A stretch of DNA of 11,386 nucleotides from Anaerolineales bacterium (GTDB lineage: Bacteria; Chloroflexota; Anaerolineae; Anaerolineales; Villigracilaceae): positions 1 through 11,386 of the forward strand of contig JAICQC010000108.1 of NCBI GenBank assembly GCA_025938055.1. The letters are read 5' to 3'. Both the position numbers and the translations under genes were made by a program. Position 1 is the first letter of the stretch, and each line of letters starts with the position of its first letter. Shown here in pieces: positions 6,935-11,386 of this stretch. The notes below the pieces were generated by a model. It saw only the letters and a program-made list of their open reading frames with translations, was not told where the DNA came from and did no database searches.

Positions 6935-7465
6935 TTACGCTGCTTTATCTGCTGATTTCTTACGCTCCTCATATTGCTTGCGCCATCCGTATGGAGTCAT
7001 GCCACGCGGCTTGTACACCGCCAACCCGGTCGCGATGAGCAGCGCCAGCAGACCAGCACCTGCGGCAGCCACCATTTGGATTTGCAGATCACGATCCATA
7101 CTGGATAACGTTCCATTGGCTGCAACACGTGACAGGTAGTCAATTGGCTCAAGATGCAGTATCAGGATTACAGTGGAAAGGATATTGATTGCAAGTTTCA
7201 TCAGGATCCAGTAGTGCCGGAACAAACCCCATGGTGTGCCAAGTGACAGGATGGGCCCCGTCACCAGAAGTGGAAGGAGACTCAAAGGGACGATCACGAA
7301 TCGGGTGATCAAATCCATCGCGAGATAGACGGCACTCACCATTTGAGTATCCTTGCTGGTCAATCCTGTGACAGCAAGAGCCAGGAAACCGGCCACCGCC
7401 CCAAGCCAGCCGACTGTGAAAGTAATATGGATAGTGCGCACAAACTTGCGGAGTTCCTGCCTCAT
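6935..7465 (-). CDS. Four-helix integral membrane protein (DUF2269-like)
   Basis: The 176-residue protein has about four hydrophobic helices at roughly 10-33, 45-70, 84-104 and 131-151. A positively charged tail follows, starting with YKPRGMTPYG and ending in a Lys/Arg-rich segment. His13 and His84 lie in or next to helices, as does His104 in LILHLEP. The pattern resembles the DUF2269-like family of small membrane proteins; the family name is from memory and uncertain. Its ATG overlaps the stop of a 58-residue membrane protein gene by 4 bases (ATGA), and it has little ribosome-site sequence of its own, so its translation probably depends on that upstream gene. Both are divergent from a TetR gene that may repress them. 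The function is unknown. Confidence 0.82.
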   Translation of the reverse strand: MRQELRKFVRTIHITFTVGWLGAVAGFLALAVTGLTSKDTQMVSAVYLAMDLITRFVIVPLSLLPLLVTGPILSLGTPWGLFRHYWILMKLAINILSTVILILHLEPIDYLSRVAANGTLSSMDRDLQIQMVAAAGAGLLALLIATGLAVYKPRGMTPYGWRKQYEERKKSADKAA

Positions 7466-7638
7466 AGGTGTTGCATCGTGCTGTCTATAAACATAGCATG
7501 ATCACCGAACCCAAAGCCCATCAGGTGCAGGATGACAAACAGCGAGACCAGGATAATGAAGACGAGCATAAATATTTTCACCCAGCGCGGTACGCCGGAA
7601 GATGATCTCCGCTCAGGTCCTCCAGGGGTTTCTGACAT
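7462..7638 (-). CDS. Small single-helix membrane protein
   Basis: This 58-codon frame is short but well supported. Its ATG at 7636-7638 has GGAG at 7647-7650, 8 bases upstream, and its TGA overlaps the next gene's ATG by 4 bases. The product starts with a hydrophilic Pro/Gly/Arg/Ser-rich stretch, then GVPRWVKIF (15-23) leads into one hydrophobic helix to about residue 39 (ILHLMGFGFGDH at 36-47), with a short tail ending in STMQHL. From memory, small proteins with a GVPRWVK...ILHL-type core often sit directly before similar four-helix membrane genes in Chloroflexota and Actinomycetota. The positive flank before the helix suggests an N-in orientation. No function is known; a partner role for the four-helix protein is inferred from the overlap. 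Confidence 0.82.
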   Translation of the reverse strand: MSETPGGPERRSSSGVPRWVKIFMLVFIILVSLFVILHLMGFGFGDHAMFIDSTMQHL

Positions 7639-7733
7639 TGTTCTTTCTCCAAGTATAATTTTGTGATGTTCCAGGCATGCTACAGCGTTTTGCAGGTTTA
7701 TTCAATAATCAGGGCCCGGAATATGTCCATTTG

Positions 7734-7757
7734 TGAACAGGATAAAGGGATTGTTCA
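7734..7757. promoter_or_regulatory. Candidate TetR operator in the divergent spacer
   Basis: TGAACA (7734-7739) and TGTTCA (7752-7757) form a perfect 6-base inverted repeat with a 12-base spacer. The site lies between the divergent membrane operon and the TetR gene, 33 bases before the preferred TetR start. TetR-type proteins commonly bind such palindromes in the spacer next to their own gene. The arms are short, so chance is possible. Confidence 0.35.
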
Positions 7758-7790
7758 GTAATACCCTCGCTCAAGCCCGTGGAATTAATC

Positions 7791-8396
7791 GTGACAAAGA
7801 CTGACCGTCGCATCCAGCGCACGCGCAAACTTTTCCAGGAGGCGTTGATCGCACTGGTCCGTGAACGGGGATACGATGCCATCACAATTCAAGATATTGC
7901 GAATCGCGCCAACCTGGGTCGGACAACTTTCTATCTGCACTTCAACAGCAAAGACGATTTATTTATTAGCTGCCACGAGTCCGTCCTTCGTGAATTCCAT
8001 TTCGGCCTTACACATGTTCTCTCTCGAGAGGAACTATTGTCACCTGAAGCAGCGCCGGGCATGGTTTCAGCCTATCGCCATCTGCAGGACGAGCGGGCGA
8101 TGCTCTATTCAATATTTCGGGGCAAGGATGGTCTGCTGATTCTGAGCCGACTCCGCGAAAGCAATGCGCAGGAAATTAAATCCAGTCTATCGGCTGCCTT
8201 TGAAACAAGCAGAACTTCTATTCCGCTCGATCTACTCGCAAACTATTTGGCAGGTGCACAGATCGCGTTGGTGCAGTGGTGGCTGGAAAAGCGCCAATCT
8301 CACACCCTTGAAGATCTGGCGCAGATATTCCACCGTTTGCAGCGCGCGGCAATCTGTGATGCGTTCGGGTTAGTGGAATATCAAAGAATGAAATGA
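7791..8396 (+). CDS. TetR/AcrR family transcriptional regulator
   Basis: The product is about 201 residues. Its N-terminal TetR helix-turn-helix is clear: ITIQDIANRANLGRTTFYLH spans residues 31-50, followed by FNSKDDLF. The C-terminal half is a helical ligand-binding or dimer domain with no recognisable ligand signature. No ATG opens the frame: GTG at 7779 or 7791 are the choices. I prefer 7791 because GGA at 7781-7783 gives a weak ribosome site at suitable spacing and the N-terminus MTKTDRRIQRTRK is typical. The stop overlaps the ATG of the DUF2877 gene (ATGA), so the two are coupled. It is divergent from the two-gene membrane operon, its likely target along with itself. The inducer is unknown. 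Confidence 0.9.
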   Translation: MTKTDRRIQRTRKLFQEALIALVRERGYDAITIQDIANRANLGRTTFYLHFNSKDDLFISCHESVLREFHFGLTHVLSREELLSPEAAPGMVSAYRHLQDERAMLYSIFRGKDGLLILSRLRESNAQEIKSSLSAAFETSRTSIPLDLLANYLAGAQIALVQWWLEKRQSHTLEDLAQIFHRLQRAAICDAFGLVEYQRMK

Positions 8397-9274
8397 CGCA
8401 CTTTCTTGATGCAATCTCATTTACTCCTGATGTACATCGTTGGCTGGCGAATACACGTCAGCCGCGTATTTTGCACATCTTTGACCGCGCCTGCAATCTG
8501 ATCAACGAGCGCAGGGAAGTTTTATCGATTGTCACTCCGCAGATTGGAGATGGTCCGTTCAATCTGGTTGTTGAAGGTGACGTTTGCTTCTCAAAGCACC
8601 TCAATCTTCAATCTCCAGTCTTTACTTCTCCAAACGGCATCTTCCTTGGAAGATTGAAGATTCACACAGGGATCGCGAAACTTTGGAATCCACGTCCTGA
8701 TTGGGCAAGCTTGCACATCAAAAGAGAAAATATTGCGAATCAACTGAATAAATTCCCAATTACGAATTGCCCGGAACCCGGTGGTCTCGATACGCTCCTC
8801 ACAACAAACGCTCGGCGCTACTCGACCACCGTGCTTAATTCAAAATTGCCAATGACTGATTCTCAATCTCTAATCTCCAGTCTCTGCGCATCAAATCTTC
8901 AATCTTCTTTCACCGCCGCCCAAAAACTTGCTGGTCTGGGTGCTGGCCTTACTCCCGCAGGCGACGACTTTCTCATGGGTGCCATCTATGCTGCTTGGAT
9001 CATTCATCCGGCCGAGATCGCCAGTGTTCTTGCGCAAGGGATTGCCAATTCGGCCGCGCCGTTGACCACCTCACTTTCCGCGGCATGGCTGAGGTCGGCG
9101 GGGAAGGGGGAAACGGGAGTCGTATGGCATGAATTTTTCGATGCATTGATTTCTGCTGAATCTCCGCGGATTCAGGCGTCCGTGAAATACATCCTTGCTG
9201 TTGGCGAAACTTCTGGAACCGATGCACTGACGGGGTTCATGAGTACTTTTTCATGTTCATTTGCCAGGCCGTAA
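8393..9274 (+). CDS. DUF2877 / AllH-family protein
   Basis: The 293-residue protein carries both blocks that define the DUF2877 family: GLGAGLTPAGDDFLMG at 181-196 and GETSGTDALTG at 271-281. The E. coli relative AllH (YlbF) takes part with FdrA-like AllF and AllG in oxamate transcarbamylation during allantoin use. Those partners are not present here, so that pathway cannot be assigned. The ATG at 8393 overlaps the TetR stop, and translation is probably coupled. The middle third is unusual: it holds several short DNA repeat words (AATCTTCAATCT, AATCTCCAGTCT, CAATTACGAATT) that encode low-complexity Asn/Leu/Gln/Ser-rich peptide between the conserved blocks. The C-terminus ends soon after the second motif. 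It could be a carboxylate- or carbamoyl-transferring enzyme; the reaction is unknown. Confidence 0.82.
   Translation: MTHFLDAISFTPDVHRWLANTRQPRILHIFDRACNLINERREVLSIVTPQIGDGPFNLVVEGDVCFSKHLNLQSPVFTSPNGIFLGRLKIHTGIAKLWNPRPDWASLHIKRENIANQLNKFPITNCPEPGGLDTLLTTNARRYSTTVLNSKLPMTDSQSLISSLCASNLQSSFTAAQKLAGLGAGLTPAGDDFLMGAIYAAWIIHPAEIASVLAQGIANSAAPLTTSLSAAWLRSAGKGETGVVWHEFFDALISAESPRIQASVKYILAVGETSGTDALTGFMSTFSCSFARP
8601..8907. repeat. Cluster of short repeat words within the DUF2877 gene
   Basis: AATCTTCAATCT occurs at 8603-8614 and 8894-8905, both in frame and encoding Asn-Leu-Gln-Ser. It occurs inverted (AGATTGAAGATT) at 8651-8662. AATCTCCAGTCT occurs at 8610-8621 and 8872-8883 in two different reading phases, and TCTCTAATCTCCAG is at 8867-8880. 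The inverted copies allow a hairpin from 8603 to 8662, with an additional ATCTTCC-TT-GGAAGAT hairpin at 8639-8654. The clustering of 12-base words in 300 bases is far denser than expected for ordinary coding DNA. Confidence 0.7.
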
Positions 9275-9343
9275 CGCTCATAGCTGATGGTTCGTTCAAA
9301 AGTAAAGCTGCTTCGCCTCCCTCAGAAATCCATTAATCTCCGC

Positions 9344-9372
9344 TTGACAAAATAGGACAAATGTTCTAATAT
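9344..9372 (+). promoter_or_regulatory. Sigma70-type promoter of the ArsR-SRPBCC operon
   Basis: A perfect TTGACA -35 hexamer is at 9344-9349. Exactly 17 bases later is TAATAT (9367-9372), a 4-of-6 match to the -10 consensus. TCTAAT (9365-9370) is a better -10 match but with 15-base spacing. Transcription would begin near 9379, just before the palindromic operator and about 30 bases before the ArsR start codon. Confidence 0.75.
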
Positions 9373-9383
9373 AGGTCTATTAC

Positions 9384-9399
9384 GTAACCATTTGGTTAC
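9384..9399. promoter_or_regulatory. Palindromic ArsR operator
   Basis: GTAACCATTTGGTTAC is a palindrome with perfect 7-base arms around a central TT. It lies right after the -10 region, overlaps the start of the predicted transcript, and ends 9 bases before the ArsR ATG. Position, symmetry and length fit autorepression by a dimeric winged-helix protein. From memory, TAACC...GGTTA sites are common ahead of ArsR genes paired with SRPBCC genes. Confidence 0.75.
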
Positions 9400-9408
9400 A
9401 AGTGCAGA

Positions 9409-9744
9409 ATGAGAAGAGATGTTTTCCAGGCAATTGCCGATCCCAATAGAAGAGCCATCATAGGTCTATTAGCTACTCAGAAGCTCACGCTGACTGATGT
9501 AGCGAAGCATTTTGATATCAGTCGCCCGGCGGTCTCCCGACACATCAAAATCCTTGCCGAGTGTGGACTTGTCGTTGTCCGCCAGCAGGGACGTGAACGC
9601 TATTGCGAAGCCCGGTTGGAGAAATTAAGCGAAGTCTCAGACTGGGTCAAGCAATCACGGGACTTGTGGAACCAGCGTTTTGACCGTCTTGACGAGTATC
9701 TGAGCGAATTGCAGAAAAAGGAGAAAATCCATGGCAAAGAATGA
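9409..9744 (+). CDS. ArsR/SmtB-type winged-helix transcriptional regulator
   Basis: The 111-residue protein begins with MRRDVFQAIADPNRRAIIGL, typical of the ArsR subgroup paired with SRPBCC genes. The winged helix-turn-helix spans about 27-55 (LTLTDVAKHFDISRPAVSRH then IKILAECGLV). The ELCVCDL metal-binding motif of classical arsenic or zinc sensors is missing, so it probably does not sense metal that way. The C-terminus is a charged helix likely used for dimerisation. The start has no strong ribosome site, but the operator and promoter just upstream fix it. Its end overlaps the next gene by 14 bases, and the downstream ribosome site lies inside its last codons, showing an operon. It most likely represses its own operon; the signal is unknown. 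Confidence 0.93.
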   Translation: MRRDVFQAIADPNRRAIIGLLATQKLTLTDVAKHFDISRPAVSRHIKILAECGLVVVRQQGRERYCEARLEKLSEVSDWVKQSRDLWNQRFDRLDEYLSELQKKEKIHGKE

Positions 9745-10228
9745 TCTTGTCGGTGAACGAGGAAAACAAAACATCCTGATTACCCGCATTTTTGATGCAC
9801 CGCTTGAACTTGTCTGGAGAGCCTGGACGGATCCCGAGCACTTCAAGCGCTGGTGGGGACCCAGGGACTACACCTGTCCGTTCTGCGAGATGGATTTCAG
9901 GGTGGGAGGAAAATATCTCAACTGCATGCGCTCACCCGAAGGCAAGGAATATTGGGGTACAGGTGTTTTTCGCGAAATTATTCCAATGGAACGTATCGTT
10001 TTTACAGATTGTTTTGCCGATGAGCAGGGCAATGTCGTCCCTGCCACTCACTATGGCATGAGTTCTGACTTCCCCCTGGAAATGCTGGTGATCGTGACAT
10101 TCGAAGGTCTGAACGACAGGACGAAGATGACTCTGGAGCACCTCGGCATTCCCACCGGACCTGACAGTGAAGGCACAAACGAGGGCTGGAGCGAATCCTT
10201 CGACAAGCTTGCAGAAAGCCTGAAGTAA
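9731..10228 (+). CDS. SRPBCC family protein (AHSA1/START-like)
   Basis: The 165-residue product is an AHSA1-type SRPBCC protein, a helix-grip fold with a deep hydrophobic pocket for a small ligand. The first strand and helix are ITRIFDAPLELVWRAWTDPE then HFKRWWGP (17-44). The C-terminal helix is EGWSESFDKLAESL at 151-164, and the FTDCFADEQGN block in the middle is typical. AAGGAG is 7 bases before the ATG, inside the ArsR gene, which it overlaps. Such ArsR-SRPBCC pairs are widespread. The ligand is unknown and no catalytic residues can be named. Confidence 0.93.
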   Translation: MAKNDLVGERGKQNILITRIFDAPLELVWRAWTDPEHFKRWWGPRDYTCPFCEMDFRVGGKYLNCMRSPEGKEYWGTGVFREIIPMERIVFTDCFADEQGNVVPATHYGMSSDFPLEMLVIVTFEGLNDRTKMTLEHLGIPTGPDSEGTNEGWSESFDKLAESLK

Positions 10229-10242
10229 AAGGAGAGCCGAAG

Positions 10243-10617
10243 ATGACGAATCGCAATAAAGATGCCGCGGTGTCCTTCCTCAAAATGGCATCCAGCGGAG
10301 ACGTCCGCGAGGCATATTCGAAATTTGTCGGCACGAGATTCAGGCATCACAACCCTTATTTTGAGGGATCCGCAGAGACCCTGATGGCAGCGATGGAGGA
10401 GAATGCCCGCGACAACCCGAATAAGACTCTGGATGTGAAGCTTGCAATTGAGGAAGGCAATCTCGTGGCTGTCCATTCCCACGTACGTCTGAACCCAGAT
10501 CAGGTAGGTGGAGCTGTCGTCCACATCTTTCGTTTTGAAGAGGGGCGCATCGTGGAACTTTGGGACCTTGGGCAGGAAGTGCCAGAGCAATCTCCAAACC
10601 AGTATGGAATGTTCTAG
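10243..10617 (+). CDS. NTF2-like / SnoaL-like protein
   Basis: The 124-residue protein fits the NTF2-like superfamily, a cone-shaped alpha+beta fold used by polyketide cyclases (SnoaL), isomerases and many unknown proteins. The RHHNPYFEG segment at 34-42 and the paired strands AVHSHV (76-81) and VVHIFRFEEGRIVELWDLGQ (92-111) are the recognisable parts. AAGGAG is 8 bases before the ATG, and only 14 bases separate it from the SRPBCC stop, so it belongs to the same operon. A small hydrophobic substrate is likely from the fold; nothing more specific can be said. Confidence 0.88.
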   Translation: MTNRNKDAAVSFLKMASSGDVREAYSKFVGTRFRHHNPYFEGSAETLMAAMEENARDNPNKTLDVKLAIEEGNLVAVHSHVRLNPDQVGGAVVHIFRFEEGRIVELWDLGQEVPEQSPNQYGMF

Positions 10618-10638
10618 ACGAAATCGGCAAGAATCCAA

Positions 10639-11022
10639 ATGAAGAAGAAAAACCCAATCAGGGACAATACCGGGCAGGTGGATGAGTTTATGGACAAACT
10701 CAATCATCCATTCAAAACCGAAGTGCAGATCATTCGAGAGATCATCAAGAATGTAAATAAAGACATCACCGAGCAAATCAAATGGAATGCGCCGTCTTTT
10801 AGTTATGGGGGCGAGTCCCTGGTAACCTTTAATCTCTGGGAACAAGGGCGCATCCATCTTGTGTTCCACAACCCCATGATTTCGAAAGTGAAGAGCAAGG
10901 TATTGGAAGGTGATTACGACTATAGGAGAATGGCTTATTTTGCGGATATGAAGGATATAGAGGCTAAAAAATCTGCTTTGGAAAAAGTGTTGAAAGACCT
11001 GATCAAGCTGCAGAAGAAATAA
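10639..11022 (+). CDS. DUF1801 family protein, first copy
   Basis: The 127-residue protein matches the DUF1801 (YdhG-like) family, small alpha/beta proteins of unknown function. The core signature is the early helix EVQIIREIIKNVNKDI followed by EQIKWNAPSFSYGG, with later strands LVTFNLW and IHLVFHN. The C-terminal helix is Lys-rich. The ATG lies 21 bases after the NTF2-like stop and its ribosome site is weak, so coupling to the upstream gene is possible. It is followed 9 bases later by a second, quite different DUF1801 gene. Confidence 0.85.
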   Translation: MKKKNPIRDNTGQVDEFMDKLNHPFKTEVQIIREIIKNVNKDITEQIKWNAPSFSYGGESLVTFNLWEQGRIHLVFHNPMISKVKSKVLEGDYDYRRMAYFADMKDIEAKKSALEKVLKDLIKLQKK

Positions 11023-11031
11023 GAGGAGTGT

Positions 11032-11386
11032 ATGAAAAAATCGGAAGAAAAAGACAGCCTGACCGCGACCCAACAGATCGACAACTATCTTCAAGGGCTG
11101 ACCGACTGGCGCGGCAAAATGGTTGCACGGCTGCGCAAGCTGATTCGCGAGGCGGCACCTGGTCTCACAGAAGAGTGGAAATGGGATACTCCCGTCTGGT
11201 CCCACAAAGGGAATGTGGTCGCGGCTGGTGTTTTCAAAGACCATGTGAAGCTCAACTTTTTCAAAGGCGCTTCTTTGCAGGATCCGAACGGACTCTTCAA
11301 TGCCGGGCTGGAAGCAAAGTCGACGCGCGGCATCGACATTCACGAAGGTGATGATGTTGACGAATCCGCCTTCAAGGAGCTCGTTC
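11032..11386 (+). CDS. DUF1801 family protein, second copy (cut by window end)
   Basis: An open frame runs from the ATG at 11032 to the window edge, giving 118 codons with no stop. AGAGGAG just upstream (11022-11028) supports the start, though with a tight 3-base gap. The peptide reads MKKSEEKDSL onward, with MVARLRKLIREAAPGL at about 30-45 and EEWKWDTPVWSHKGNVV at about 47-63. This is the DUF1801 pattern in which EEWKWxTPVW replaces EQIKWNAPSF of the preceding gene. Overall identity to the first copy looks low, so this is an old paralogue rather than a recent duplication. The end and any further operon genes lie outside the window. Confidence 0.82.
   Translation, partial: MKKSEEKDSLTATQQIDNYLQGLTDWRGKMVARLRKLIREAAPGLTEEWKWDTPVWSHKGNVVAAGVFKDHVKLNFFKGASLQDPNGLFNAGLEAKSTRGIDIHEGDDVDESAFKELV

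Noticed and set aside
9275..9343. A terminator after the DUF2877 gene.
   Set aside because: No stem-loop followed by a T run is visible in this stretch.
9355..9366. GGACAAATGTTC, similar to a Gram-positive LexA box (GAAC-N4-GTTC).
   Set aside because: One core base differs and the site overlaps the -35/-10 spacer of a promoter already explained by the ArsR operator; evidence is too thin.
10051..11343. A 430-codon open frame on the minus strand across the SRPBCC, NTF2-like and DUF1801 genes.
   Set aside because: It is antisense to four recognisable genes with ribosome sites, has no family-like motifs, and is low in plausibility as a protein; it is most likely a by-product of codon bias.
11028..11351. 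A plus-strand frame starting 4 bases before the second DUF1801 gene.
   Set aside because: It is in another phase and rich in Arg/Gly/Ser; the frame from 11032 gives a clear DUF1801 protein that stays open to the window end.

Overview
The window looks like accessory chromosomal DNA from a free-living bacterium, most likely of the Chloroflexota (Anaerolineae-like). This placement is inference from memory of that group: roughly half G+C, short intergenic palindromes of the TGTCATTGCGAG...CTCGCAATGACA type, AATCTTC/AATCTCC and GGTAATT low-complexity words, and a gene pair of a tiny one-helix membrane protein plus a four-helix membrane protein. There are no RNA genes, no transposase, no CRISPR array, and no gene-free stretch longer than about 150 bases.

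Layout. (1) 2-3236, plus strand: a metal-dependent cyclase/amidohydrolase-type gene and a large molybdopterin-binding subunit of the xanthine dehydrogenase/CO-dehydrogenase family, separated by a palindromic repeat. The iron-sulfur and FAD subunits are not in the window and may lie upstream. (2) 3266-5968, minus strand: a run read from right to left as TrmO-like tRNA methyltransferase, alpha/beta hydrolase, DinB-family protein, and zinc-ribbon plus beta-sandwich protein. A compound palindromic repeat fills the gap between the hydrolase and DinB genes. (3) 6048-6905, plus strand: an NmrA-like NAD(P)-binding protein, divergent from trmO, with a TATAAT hexamer on each strand between them. (4) 6935-7638, minus strand: a two-gene membrane operon, a 58-residue single-helix protein overlapping a four-helix protein by 4 bases. 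(5) 7791-9274, plus strand: a TetR-type regulator translationally coupled (ATGA) to a DUF2877/AllH-family protein, divergent from the membrane operon. (6) 9344-11386, plus strand: a clear promoter and a palindromic operator lead into a compact operon of ArsR-type regulator, SRPBCC (AHSA1-like) protein, NTF2/SnoaL-like protein and two different DUF1801 proteins, the last cut by the window end.

The genes do not form one pathway. The window is a string of small, self-regulated modules of ligand-binding or detoxification-type proteins. The best-supported regulatory unit is the ArsR-SRPBCC operon, with promoter and operator both visible. The most unusual sequence feature is a set of short repeat words inside coding sequence, densest in the DUF2877 gene. 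I see no clearly novel defence or mobile system here.
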